Source: Plakobranchus ocellatus
Taxonomy: Eukaryota; Mollusca; Gastropoda; Plakobranchidae
NCBI GenBank assembly: GCA_019648995.1
Contig: BLXT01000388.1
Span: 313,411-349,604, forward strand
Reading direction: 5' to 3'
Length of the DNA: 36,194 nucleotides
Position numbers and translations under genes: made by a program
The notes under the pieces: model-generated
Seen by the model: the letters and a program-made list of their open reading frames with translations, nothing else
Database searches by the model: none
What the model was told of the DNA's origin: nothing
Shown here: one piece after another, positions 33,201-36,130 of the stretch
How the letters are laid out: each line of letters starts with the position of its first letter
Numbering within the stretch: the first letter of the stretch is position 1

Positions 33201-35322
33201 AGCCTGTAACTTCTCCAGGGCACATTTTTTTTTCTGTATCTAAAAGCTTCCTAAAAAATCATTCCTCAATACACTCTCATGAAGGATTTAATTTAACACA
33301 TAGAACAGGAATATCATTAGCTTTTCATATAAAATTTTTGTTTCCCAAAATTTATTCATCAAAAAGTCTTTTTAAAAACTAATAACTTTCAAGATCAAAT
33401 TTGTATTGGAAGTGAAAAAAAAAAACATTTTAAAAAAGTTTTCTGAAGCAAAAACGCAAGGAGTATTTGCAAACATTAAATAGCACACAAAGTGTTTTTC
33501 TCATCAAAGCCATTTTCTATTTGGGGGATTCCCATCTCTCATGGTCCTTATTTGAGGCAGATGTCCCTCCAAATTTACAGTGAGCTTGCTAATCATAGCG
33601 CCTCCTCTCTCCACATCAGTATCCAGATGAATTTAGGTCACAACATATTATTAGAACCATATTGCCCACCAACTTTTGGAGACTCCTCAGCAAACTAAGA
33701 CAAAGAGCTAACAATCTCCTTTAGCAAATTTTTTTTTTAACATTGTCAAAAGAATGAAAATCCTCCTTTGGTCTTTTTTTAATTACTTAAGGGTTTGGTT
33801 TTTGTATATACCCAGTCCACAACAAGGTGACCTTTAAGGCCCTCCGTCAGGCCAGAGCGCCGATGGCGGGACTTCAACCTGAGACGGAACTGTCCCTGCA
33901 GATTTCAGGGCAGATACACTAGCCACTGTGCCACCGCCGCCCCCGAATTACTTAAGGGATATTTTGTTGTAACGGACTTTAAATTTTCACATAAATCCCA
34001 TCAGTAAAACCTTCATTTTTTTTTTTTTTGTTAATTCAGATAACTAGGGAACTCACATTGGCATAGCAGCATCAAACAAGATCTGCATCAGAATTTTCAC
34101 AACAGCAGGTATGTCAAGCTTTTCCAGAATGGACTGAAAGATACAAGCACAATTTGGATTTAAATAAAATTGGAGAAAACAAAAATAATAATTTAATAGA
34201 AATAACACACACACACACACACAAAAAAAAAAGATGGTAATGGATAAGACAAACATGGAGGGAAGTACCAAACAGTACAGCAAGGATGTGTTTGAGATGG
34301 AACCCTCAAGGAAAGAGATCTAGAGATAAACTGAAGAGCACGCAGAGATGCGAGACTGTCGCAGCAAGACCTACAAGGATCTGGAGAAGACAGCAAAGGA
34401 TAGGCAGACGTCGAGATCCTTTGGAGAAGACCTCTGACCCTCTATGGGTTGAAGGGTTAATGATAAATATTGATACGGTAAACACAATTTTTAAATGTCA
34501 CATCCAAAATAAATGTTGAAGTTTTAAGTCTGAAAATCTATTCATTCCTCAATGCTTGAGGTTTCCTCAAGACTATTCACCACAAATGCATCTCTGGTGT
34601 TAAAAATAAAACTGTTTCCTTGATTTTGCAATACTATGATGCATACAATGTTTTAAATTTCAAATATAAATATTTTCAGACTTTGATGTGGAACTTCCCC
34701 CCTTTTTAATTTCTTTCAAATGACAGTTTTTCCCCCATTCCCCTGTAACCAACCCTTGCTATTCTGCTAATTTTTGACATTGTTTCTCTAAGTGCTCATT
34801 ACTACATTGTCATACGATGATATTAAATTCATGAAAACTTTACTGCTTACTACATTGTCATACGATGATATTAAATTCATGAAAATTTGACTGCTTACTA
34901 CATGTCATATGATTATACTGAATTCATAAAAACTTCACAGCTTTTATTTCTAATGACATCTGTGTTATTCTACCCAATTTTCTATTTTTTTCAAGAACAG
35001 CAGAAACCAGCTCAACACTAGACAAGCTTGACCTTCTATGACCAGAGTGTTTTCACACTTACACAATCAGGCCTGACTGGCACTTGAATTATTTTTTTCC
35101 ACCGACTAAAACTGATGTTATATGTAAGTCAGAACTTTTAACCCAGACCTCACTCTACCTTGAGGGAGAAAACCGATGACCTACCTGTGAAATCGTGGAG
35201 ATCACCAGGGCTTTTTTGCTCATGATGCGCTTGTTATGTCCACTGCCGGTCTCCTCGCCCATGTCCTCAACAGAGAACTGTGATATCAAGCGCAGCAAGT
35301 AGCCGAGACACTCTTGGCTCCA
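1997..35322 (-). CDS. USP34: USP34-like ubiquitin carboxyl-terminal hydrolase, partial gene (45 exons)
   Basis: USP34 is a very large cysteine protease of the USP (peptidase C19) family that removes ubiquitin from proteins; in vertebrates it is linked to Wnt/Axin control and the DNA-damage response. Forty-five exons join in constant phase into 1652 residues without a stop. The catalytic domain lies at about residues 350-691: Cys364 in GLTNLGATCY, His625 in GGHYY, and Asn642 in WYHFNDADV, with a closing AYMLFYER. The Cys-His spacing is 261 residues. Only one full zinc-ribbon pair is visible (C523-x-x-C526); the other site reads C479-x-H481. Flanking parts are helical and leucine-rich and match USP34 in order, for example EATACHVTGDL and DDWW. 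The start, the N-terminal half, the stop codon and the 3' UTR lie outside the window. USP9X and USP24 are relatives, but the Cys box and the C-terminal blocks fit USP34 best. Every intron is GT-AG except one GC-AG. Confidence 0.95.
2661..2784 (-). CDS. USP34: USP34 exon a44, residues 1584-1625
   Basis: Encodes GADDDYDRALSSYYEPYHRL, then IDRMCRMAINLKMLDTDLIN. Acceptor tactacag, donor TTGT|GTAAGT. It matches the DDVYDRMLLDYFFSYHQFIH block of USP34. The following intron (2080-2660) is featureless. Confidence 0.94.
3596..3717 (-). CDS. USP34: USP34 exon a43, residues 1543-1583
   Basis: Encodes SVGPFYPSRSYQSLTSKASA and RPSRPQFQMFLHAGQLEVQK. The acceptor aaaaaaag|TG is purine-rich at the very end but follows a long pyrimidine tract; it is fixed by phase and by the MSxGPxxP match to USP34. 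Donor AAG|GTAAGA. The next intron (2785-3595) has no feature. Confidence 0.88.
4123..4227 (-). CDS. USP34: USP34 exon a42, residues 1508-1543
   Basis: Encodes VLHKMVLVIQKDITQFLTTF and LLHAHSAFQNSSAP. Acceptor ttctcag, donor CCAA|GTAAGC. The next intron (3718-4122) is featureless. Confidence 0.92.
4880..4990 (-). CDS. USP34: USP34 exon a41, residues 1471-1508
   Basis: Encodes EIRAAIIHWKECNDVAKKLL and MLLNSFVPNNLRAIAL between split codons. Acceptor acccacag, donor CTGG|GTAAGT. The following intron (4228-4879) shows only A/T tracts. Confidence 0.93.
5665..5788 (-). CDS. USP34: USP34 exon a40, residues 1430-1471
   Basis: Encodes SFFIIYTMFHEATACHVTGD and LIDVLQLIHALLVAAKDG. EATACHVTGDL is identical to vertebrate USP34. 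Acceptor acttgcag, donor AAAG|GTACGG. The next intron (4991-5664) is AT-rich and featureless. Confidence 0.96.
6385..6463 (-). CDS. USP34: USP34 exon a39, residues 1403-1429
   Basis: Encodes VYKILVQTPDDYMTLLCQNG and LPVLSQ. Acceptor cttcccag, donor CAG|GTAATA. The following intron (5789-6384) has no feature. Confidence 0.9.
6703..6825 (-). mobile_element. tRNA-derived SINE (family 1), degenerate copy
   Basis: The reverse complement shares the body and tail of the copies at 33794-33945 and 35740-35900: a CTGACAGAGGGCC-like stretch and the tail TATATACAAAAACC. The tRNA-like head is eroded and the box B region reads GAGCCCCGCC. Short flanking repeats TTTAGAAGA (about 6694-6702 and 6826-6834) look like a target-site duplication. 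It lies in a USP34 intron in gene-sense orientation. Confidence 0.7.
7410..7567 (-). CDS. USP34: USP34 exon a38, residues 1351-1403
   Basis: Encodes ATEELTCMMKMMAERKPEHS, then LVESFRKATLIMCTQGL and RVMWQTLC. It ends at CT|GTTAGC, a weaker donor set by phase and homology. The next intron (6464-7409) carries a degenerate SINE at about 6703-6825. Confidence 0.88.
8409..8586 (-). CDS. USP34: USP34 exon a37, residues 1291-1350
   Basis: Encodes ADHDDEQNIIFNRGMLPAYY, GLLRMACEHSNHFMRQLAGH and QNLQWAFKN. Acceptor aactctag, donor CAG|GTGAGG. The block is nearly the same as vertebrate USP34. The following intron (7568-8408) is AT-rich without features. Confidence 0.96.
9163..9204. repeat. (CTA)14 microsatellite
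   Basis: Fourteen uninterrupted CTA units lie in the intron between exons a36 and a37. Confidence 0.97.
9363..9469 (-). CDS. USP34: USP34 exon a36, residues 1256-1291
   Basis: Encodes ALLMFWYNVSQDCPENLQQM and VSNPHICKNIAFNYI plus two bases. Acceptor aatttag, donor CTT|GTAAGT. KNIAFNYIL is identical to vertebrate USP34. The next intron (8587-9362) has a (CTA)14 microsatellite at 9163-9204. Confidence 0.95.
9669..9752 (-). CDS. USP34: USP34 exon a35, residues 1228-1255
   Basis: Encodes FTPYFMDLWQLFHPYMLEP and QVALNHNKQ, matching YFMDLWNLFQP and NHNKQ of USP34. Acceptor ttccgtag, donor CAA|GTAAGT. The next intron (9470-9668) is short and A-rich. Confidence 0.94.
10192..10301 (-). CDS. USP34: USP34 exon a34, residues 1191-1227
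   Basis: Encodes PYDATQANIVGPSHSKLMSL and FSVLNYCLYSRREKLM. Acceptor atctgcag, donor ATG|GTAAAA. The next intron (9753-10191) has only A-rich tracts. Confidence 0.93.
10761..10809 (-). CDS. USP34: USP34 exon a33, residues 1175-1191
   Basis: Encodes IYQHLLMLLKRGHLHV plus one base, similar to the HQVYNVLLGLLSRAKLYV block of USP34. Acceptor gttgccag, donor GTTG|GTAAGT. The following intron (10302-10760) is featureless. Confidence 0.9.
11069..11172. repeat. CAG-rich minisatellite beside the microexon
   Basis: Three imperfect units of 31-38 bases start at 11069, 11107 and 11142. Each begins ATC(A/G)ATACAGCAGCAG. In mRNA sense the tract is CTG-rich and lies just downstream of the 33-base exon a32. 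Confidence 0.9.
11202..11234 (-). CDS. USP34: USP34 exon a32, 33-base microexon, residues 1164-1174
   Basis: A 33-base, phase 0/0 exon encoding WGKDDLAVMHR. Acceptor ctctctcag, donor AGG|GTAAGT. Its presence fits the phase but is not required by it, since a31 to a33 would also be in frame. The next intron (10810-11201) begins with a CTG-rich repeat (mRNA sense) within 25-35 bases of the donor. Confidence 0.8.
11563..11657 (-). CDS. USP34: USP34 exon a31, residues 1132-1163
   Basis: Encodes SAQLLVSLVSNEMFRSGYRP and RIISTCSSNIV. Acceptor ttttttcag, donor GTG|GTATGG. Phase matches exon a30 across the N gap, so no coding exon need be missing there. The following intron (11235-11562) is featureless. 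Confidence 0.9.
11818..12121. repeat. Left copy of a duplicated segment flanking the gap
   Basis: This segment, including SINE family 2, recurs at 12840-13144 in the same direction, offset by about 1022 bases. By eye about 13 differences occur over 305 positions, so identity is near 96 percent. The copies abut the N run exactly, one ending and the other starting at its edges. Confidence 0.85.
11978..12121 (+). mobile_element. tRNA-derived SINE (family 2), cut by assembly gap
   Basis: It begins GGGGGAACGATGGCTCATC; box A-like TGGCTCATCTGGT lies at 11988-12000 and box B GGTTCAAATCC at 12032-12042, spaced as in an ordinary tRNA. The copy runs into the N run, so its 3' end is not seen. Family 2 differs from family 1 in head and body. 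Confidence 0.7.
12122..12839. other. Assembly gap (718 N)
   Basis: An unbroken run of N inside the intron between exons a30 and a31. Reading frames across it are artefacts. Codon phase and homology on both sides agree without any exon in the gap. Confidence 0.99.
12840..13144. repeat. Right copy of the duplicated segment flanking the gap
   Basis: Same-direction copy of 11818-12121. It may be a true tandem duplication of about 1 kb, or two haplotypes of one locus placed on both sides of a scaffold join. Confidence 0.85.
13001..13250 (+). mobile_element. tRNA-derived SINE (family 2), second copy
   Basis: It begins GGGGGAATGGTGGCTCATC, with box B GGTTCAAATCC at 13055-13065, and is nearly identical to the copy before the gap over their shared part. 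The body continues past 13145 through a GC-richer stretch to about 13250; the 3' limit is uncertain because no clear tail or target duplication was found. Confidence 0.65.
13674..13821 (-). CDS. USP34: USP34 exon a30, residues 1083-1132
   Basis: Encodes LTKVTPRQCLEWLTHKVTQN, RLARQWTLDSLDGWVELY and MVAHNSNLVRM plus one base. Acceptor ccgacag, donor ATGG|GTAAGA. The next intron (11658-13673), the longest in the window, contains the N gap, a duplicated SINE-bearing segment and a repeat of about 100 bp. Confidence 0.94.
14351..14507. repeat. ATC-rich minisatellite
   Basis: About five imperfect units of roughly 30-35 bases, each an (ATC)n run followed by AAGTGCTTTTCTTGCA or a variant. It lies in the intron between exons a29 and a30. 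Confidence 0.85.
14573..14677 (-). CDS. USP34: USP34 exon a29, residues 1048-1082
   Basis: Encodes LARPFFDLLTPLTDYIGRSP, then FTQLIVARLWE. Acceptor tgcttag, donor GAG|GTTTGT. The following intron (13822-14572) has an ATC-rich minisatellite at about 14351-14507. Confidence 0.93.
15362..15403 (-). CDS. USP34: USP34 exon a28, residues 1034-1047
   Basis: A 42-base, phase 0/0 exon encoding IVNAIFNNIKKLGD. Acceptor taccacag, donor GAT|GTGAGT. It could be skipped without a frameshift. The next intron (14678-15361) has A-rich sequence only. Confidence 0.88.
15866..15970 (-). CDS. USP34: USP34 exon a27, residues 999-1033
   Basis: Encodes GHPFLMYLVRDSINIEHTCN and LIVNLCMFNESLAVS, matching the RDxINIxxTCNLIxxLC block of USP34. 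Acceptor ctctaaag, donor TCG|GTAAGT. The next intron (15404-15865) is featureless. Confidence 0.94.
16468..16647 (-). CDS. USP34: USP34 exon a26, acidic stretch, residues 939-998
   Basis: Encodes VEIMSDEEDDEDGLVMTPEE, then RPTALSKMVSLVAHLVDVS. The acidic run parallels the glutamate-rich run at the same point of vertebrate USP34. Acceptor tatcgcag, donor AAG|GTGAGA. The following intron (15971-16467) has no feature. Confidence 0.93.
16911..17093 (-). CDS. USP34: USP34 exon a25, residues 878-938
   Basis: Encodes LECSMRPTNKYLSEYFTFLF, EFAKLQDANG and ISMVVRFYMGSKSAQSDY. Acceptor taatccag, donor TAT|GTGAGT. The YLxEYFxFLxEFAK block matches USP34. The next intron (16648-16910) is short with no feature. 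Confidence 0.94.
17786..17858 (-). CDS. USP34: USP34 exon a24, residues 853-877
   Basis: Encodes EGMDPAEICAHNCVTRFITK and LLSN. Acceptor tttctag, donor AAT|GTGAGT, phase 0 out. It lacks most of the acidic loop found at this place in vertebrate USP34. The following intron (17094-17785) is featureless. Confidence 0.92.
18661..18812 (-). CDS. USP34: USP34 exon a23, residues 803-853
   Basis: Encodes WLLDHMAEDDWWIQHILIKC, then PINMIRQMFQRLLIMMI. It ends two bases into Gly853 at CTGGG|GTAAGG. The DDWW-x-x-x-x-LIKCP block is a strong USP34 signature. The next intron (17859-18660), 802 bases, is AT-rich with no feature. Confidence 0.95.
19208..19273 (-). CDS. USP34: USP34 exon a22, residues 781-802
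   Basis: Encodes KNMPNWIDYLMKKFSSCLD and PCE, phase 0 at both ends. Acceptor gctcccag, donor GAG|GTGAGT. The following intron (18813-19207) has no feature. Confidence 0.92.
19913..20042 (-). CDS. USP34: USP34 exon a21, residues 737-780
   Basis: Encodes HIWQMCSHIPASLPIEVTDE and then ASCFVLESFIHAKDK. Acceptor gtttgcag, donor AAA|GTAGGT, phase 0 out. The WQxCSxIPxSLP string is typical of USP34. The next intron (19274-19912) has many T homopolymers and nothing else. Confidence 0.93.
20313..20377 (-). CDS. USP34: USP34 exon a20, residues 716-737
   Basis: Encodes WIWNDNTQFLKDRSIFDRMY followed by F and two bases of Asp737. It is the first C-terminal helical block. Acceptor gaatgcag, donor GA|GTGAGT. 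The next intron (20043-20312) is short and plain. Confidence 0.92.
20746..20831. repeat. Perfect 35-bp direct repeat
   Basis: The 35 bases at 20746-20780, beginning GTGATATGCAGAATC, recur exactly at 20797-20831, separated by 16 bases, in the intron between exons a19 and a20. Confidence 0.95.
20906..21004 (-). CDS. USP34: USP34 exon a19: end of catalytic domain, residues 683-715
   Basis: Encodes TNSAYMLFYERV, the closing USP strand, then a charged linker ending EYKFELSPDLAN. Acceptor gtttgcag, donor AAT|GTAAGT. The intron after it (20378-20905) carries a 35-bp direct repeat. Confidence 0.95.
21445..21498 (-). CDS. USP34: USP34 exon a18, residues 665-682
   Basis: A 54-base exon encoding GKTYDTVSEKYLDFPIEK, phase 0 at both ends. 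Acceptor ctcctcag, donor AAG|GTAAAG. Vertebrate USP34 has a similar insert (TYDSVTDKF) between FGGEM and AYMLFY. The next intron (21005-21444) is featureless. Confidence 0.93.
21963..22041 (-). CDS. USP34: USP34 exon a17: third active-site residue, residues 638-664
   Basis: Encodes YHFNDADVKSFDASNIPHEA and FGGEMN. Asn642 in HFND occupies the place of the catalytic Asp; Asn here is known in USP34 and USP24. Acceptor cacggcag, donor AAT|GTATGT. The following intron (21499-21962) is AT-rich without features. Confidence 0.96.
22720..22858 (-). CDS. USP34: USP34 exon a16: catalytic His, residues 592-638
   Basis: After an acidic linker (VEGGEESHLEGEQ) it encodes YEYKLIGVTVHVGSAEGGHY. The general base is His625 (codon 22758-22760) in GGHYY. 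It ends two bases into Trp638; donor TG|GTAGGT. The next intron (22042-22719) has no feature. Confidence 0.97.
23677..23846 (-). CDS. USP34: USP34 exon a15, residues 535-592
   Basis: Encodes TCFRKLPQILCFNTLRYSFN and MLTMMKEKVNTHFSFPDSLD, the classic USP K-x-LP-x-x-L-x-F-x-x-x-R strand block. Acceptor tttcctcag, donor AAAG|GTTTGC. The following intron (22859-23676) has a GC-richer patch at about 23390-23560. Confidence 0.95.
24463..24557 (-). CDS. USP34: USP34 exon a14, residues 504-535
   Basis: Encodes ESLDEVTVKDMLEGDNMYTC and then SQCHKKVRAEK. It carries the surviving zinc-ribbon pair C523-x-x-C526. It ends two bases into the Arg535 codon; donor AAAG|GTGAGT. The next intron (23847-24462) shows no feature. 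Confidence 0.95.
24936..25013 (-). CDS. USP34: USP34 exon a13, residues 478-503
   Basis: Encodes DCNHVSRTFEEFYTVRCGVA and HMKDLY. C479-x-H481 stands where typical USPs have the first CxxC of the zinc ribbon. Acceptor ccttctag, donor TAT|GTAAGA, phase 0 at both ends. The following intron (24558-24935) is featureless. Confidence 0.93.
25189..25205 (+). repeat. G-rich run on the plus strand
   Basis: Seven G, one A, six G, one C, then two G, preceded by an A run. It lies in the GC-AG intron between exons a12 and a13, with the C-rich complement in the transcript. Confidence 0.85.
25691..25696 (-). promoter_or_regulatory. GC-type splice donor after exon a12
   Basis: On the minus strand the exon end reads TCCCTG and the intron starts GCAAGT. 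Phase and protein homology on both sides require this boundary. The remaining donor bases match consensus, as usual for GC-AG introns. Confidence 0.88.
25697..25753 (-). CDS. USP34: USP34 exon a12, residues 459-477 (GC donor)
   Basis: Encodes KTVIKQMFGGETTNNVVSL, with both ends in phase 0. The acceptor is ttctccag. The donor reads CTG|GCAAGT, so the next intron (25014-25696) is of the GC-AG class. That intron also holds a G-rich run on the plus strand at 25189-25205. Confidence 0.93.
26259..26405 (-). CDS. USP34: USP34 exon a11, residues 410-458
   Basis: Encodes ESERRAYSPKSFCKSYTMDR and the USP motif NTGEQKDMQEFFTDIITKLE, where the Q-x-D-x-x-E-F core belongs to the finger and palm region. 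Acceptor cttcacag, donor ATG|GTATGT. The next intron (25754-26258) is AT-rich and featureless. Confidence 0.96.
27074..27139 (-). CDS. USP34: USP34 exon a10, residues 388-409
   Basis: Encodes VDDALPHAPMMMELQRMF and AYLQ, phase 0 at both ends. It is the helix after the Cys box (LQxMFxYL). Acceptor ttttaag, donor CAG|GTAAGT. The following intron (26406-27073) has no supported feature. Confidence 0.92.
28266..28429 (-). CDS. USP34: USP34 exon a9: catalytic Cys box, residues 333-387
   Basis: The exon carries YPWDYWP and then the USP Cys box GYVGLTNLGATCYMATAIQQ; the nucleophile is Cys364, codon at 28335-28337. It ends SILNFN with donor AAT|GTAAGT. The Asn and Gln near the Cys help form the oxyanion hole in the family. 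The next intron (27140-28265), 1126 bases, is plain AT-rich sequence. Confidence 0.97.
28937..29120 (-). CDS. USP34: USP34 exon a8, residues 272-333
   Basis: Encodes RFLDSMFDFLFLVPSP, then TRQAAYDLIAEMCSGN, and ends MKQNSR plus one base. Acceptor cttgcag, donor CGAG|GTGAGA. This is the last block before the protease domain. The following intron (28430-28936) has no recognisable feature. Confidence 0.92.
29561..29938. mobile_element. TTAA-flanked element with subterminal repeat arrays (piggyBac-type MITE)
   Basis: TTAA lies on both sides (29557-29560 and 29939-29942). The ends are inverted repeats: CACTTAAAGGACCGG on the left and, reverse-complemented, GACTTAAAGGACCGT on the right. The left end has three direct copies of a GGACCGG-x-x-TGCCACC-like motif between 29568 and 29660. 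The right end has three copies of GCGAGTATACTCGTCGCTGG-like sequence between about 29820 and 29930, each ending in a copy of the terminal GGTCCTTTA. No coding potential is seen. It sits in a USP34 intron. Confidence 0.7.
30294..30467 (-). CDS. USP34: USP34 exon a7, residues 214-271
   Basis: Encodes TNVNLDALLKQVTDDILN, then GFLGLLNVAAALYRHNPPF, ending FSEENS. Acceptor cctttcag, donor TCT|GTAAGT, phase 0 at both ends. The downstream intron (29121-30293) holds the TTAA-flanked element at 29561-29938. Confidence 0.92.
31117..31199. repeat. Polypurine tract
   Basis: About 83 bases of almost pure A and G, mostly GAGGAGG and GAAGAAG, broken by single pyrimidines. In mRNA sense it is a polypyrimidine tract lying downstream of exon a6. 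Such tracts can form triplex DNA. Confidence 0.9.
31272..31370 (-). CDS. USP34: USP34 exon a6, residues 181-213
   Basis: Encodes MDYTREEKEIYGAGCHDYF and ends CLDELDSQQ. The exon is phase 0 at both ends, with acceptor ttttacag and donor CAG|GTAAGG. The next intron (30468-31271) contains an 83-base purine tract beginning about 155 bases from this exon. Confidence 0.9.
31619..31774 (-). CDS. USP34: USP34 exon a5, residues 129-180
   Basis: Encodes AHVRKQACLGLHRLCLG and, after a basic stretch (KTKQEKK), PVLEHLLSFLSDSELF. Both ends are phase 0, with acceptor tcctcag and donor GAG|GTGGGT. The intron that follows (31371-31618) is short and shows no feature. Confidence 0.9.
32188..32312 (-). CDS. USP34: USP34 exon a4, residues 87-128
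   Basis: The exon encodes VQYAMSFLVSLAFSSDQV and ends WLKRLTLEAPE. The acceptor is tttcccag; the donor GAG|GTAAAA leaves phase 0. The helical leucine-rich composition suits an armadillo-like region. Nothing beyond AT-rich sequence is seen in the next intron (31775-32187). Confidence 0.88.
32356..32654. repeat. 152-bp tandem duplication
   Basis: The unit starting TGTCAAACAGTTT at 32356 is repeated from 32508, with few substitutions and differing T-run lengths. It lies in the intron just upstream (mRNA sense) of exon a4. Confidence 0.93.
33061..33104 (-). CDS. USP34: USP34 exon a3, residues 72-87
   Basis: A 44-base exon encoding DSNQLYCGTWGRRE between split codons (phase 2 in, phase 1 out). 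The acceptor is gttttcag and the donor GAAG|GTTTGT. The following intron (32313-33060) contains a 152-bp tandem duplication. Confidence 0.85.
33794..33945 (-). mobile_element. tRNA-derived SINE (family 1)
   Basis: It is flanked by a perfect 13-bp target-site duplication AATTACTTAAGGG (33781-33793 and 33946-33958). On the minus strand it starts GGGGGCGGCGG, has a tRNA-like head with a decayed box B, then a body and the tail GTATATACAAAAACC. It matches the copy at 35740-35900 in order and spacing. Confidence 0.85.
34057..34133 (-). CDS. USP34: USP34 exon a2, residues 47-72
   Basis: The exon opens SILEKLDIPAVVKILMQI and ends inside the codon for Met72, completed by the first base of the next exon. 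The acceptor is tctttcag and the donor AT|GTGAGT. The next intron (33105-34056) carries a minus-oriented SINE at 33794-33945 and otherwise AT-rich sequence. Confidence 0.88.
34205..34224. repeat. (AC)10 microsatellite
   Basis: About ten AC units, directly followed by an A run, just before the non-LTR remnant. Confidence 0.9.
34266..34460 (+). pseudogene. Decayed 3' end of a non-LTR retrotransposon
   Basis: Frames on the plus strand read LRWNPQGKRSRDKLKS, then in another frame KTYKDLEKTAKDRQT, then in a third a stretch ending with a stop near 34458. The order W-x-PQGKR, followed by LEK-x-AKDRQ and a short tail, is typical of the C-terminus of LINE-type reverse transcriptase proteins. At least two frameshifts separate the parts. 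An (AC)n and A-run lie just before it. The assignment rests on motif memory. Confidence 0.55.
34801..34943. repeat. 48-bp triple tandem repeat
   Basis: Units at 34801-34848, 34849-34896 and 34897-34943 each begin ACTACAT and end GCTT. The first two differ at about two bases; the third is more diverged. Confidence 0.93.
35185..35322 (-). CDS. USP34: USP34 exon a1 (first in window), residues 1-46
   Basis: The exon begins WSQECLGYLLRLISQF and ends KKALVISTISQ. The acceptor reads ttacag and the donor CAG|GTAGGT; it is phase 0 at its 3' end. It belongs to the helical region before the protease domain. The following intron (34134-35184) holds a 48-bp triple repeat, a non-LTR remnant and an (AC)n tract. 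No exon was found between 35323 and the right edge, which holds a SINE and a possible small TTAA element. Confidence 0.88.
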
Positions 35323-35739
35323 CTGTAAATAAATATAACAGAACAGCAATGGTGTATACTGTCAAAAATTAGAATCTAAAATCTAGTCCTGCAAATCCTT
35401 TAAAAAAAATGAAGAGGTGCTGGGTTTACTTGCTACACTGATGAAACATGCATAAAAGAGGGAAAAAAGAAATATTTCCATAGTTTATCAGCATTTTTCA
35501 TGCAGAAAAAATATCTCAGTAATCATTTAAATACATAATTCATGACAGTATTTTCAACAAAAAAAATTCTCTTTTTTTTAATTTGAAAGAGTTTTCTTGC
35601 TAGAAGAAAATTTCATAATCCAAATTTCCAAAAAATACAGAAACTCTCCCTACTTCAGTGCAAAAAGAGATTTTTCTCAATAAATTTAGAATCTACAAAA
35701 AAATACAGCAACATCTATGATTTTGTTTCCACCTTATTT

Positions 35740-35900
35740 GGGGGGCGTCGGTAGCAGAGTGGCTTGCGAGTCCGCCCTGAGATCTGCAGGGACCCTTCTG
35801 TCGCGGGTTCGAGCCCCGCTACCGGCGCCCTGGCCTGACGGAGGGCCTGAAAGCCTGAGATCACCTTGTTGTGGACTGGCTATATACAAAAAAACTCAAA
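35740..35900 (+). mobile_element. tRNA-derived SINE (family 1), best-preserved copy
   Basis: Target-site duplication TTCCACCTTATTT lies at 35727-35739 and 35901-35913. The head has box A TAGCAGAGTGG (35752-35762) and box B GGTTCGAGCCC (35806-35816). The 54-base spacing implies a long variable arm, as in class II tRNAs (Ser/Leu). An acceptor-like stem GGCGTCGG/CCGGCGCC can form (one G-T pair). A body and the tail TATATACAAAAAAA follow. Confidence 0.88.
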
Positions 35901-35963
35901 TTCCACCTTATTTTGAAAACTGGAATTATTTTATTGCATAATGAAACTCTCTGGTTTTCTTAA

Positions 35964-36093
35964 CTCTTCGTGTCGGGATTTTTTATTCACATCTGGACAG
36001 AGTTTTCTCCCTCTGCTGCTTTTTTTTCATAATATTAGCAGCCGCTCGGTCATTCGTATTGTTCCGTCAGCCGCTAGGAGCGACCGCTCGGAG
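35964..36093. mobile_element. Possible small TTAA-flanked element
   Basis: A GC-richer 130-bp patch lies between TTAA at 35960-35963 and 36094-36097. Reading inward, the ends share only TTAACTC and then a G/C-rich stretch. CCGCTCGG occurs twice within it. The evidence is weak; it could be part of an upstream intron with no element. Confidence 0.3.
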
Positions 36094-36111
36094 TTAATTC
36101 GTTATTGTTCT

Positions 36112-36130
36112 TGGTGGTGGTGGTGGTGGT
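36112..36130. repeat. (TGG)6 microsatellite
   Basis: About six TGG units near the right edge of the window, in sequence with no other assigned feature. Confidence 0.85.

Noticed and set aside
35717..35941. A 74-codon plus-strand open frame
   Set aside because: It runs through the tRNA-derived SINE and both target duplications; the reading frame is a by-product of a GC-rich tRNA-like head.
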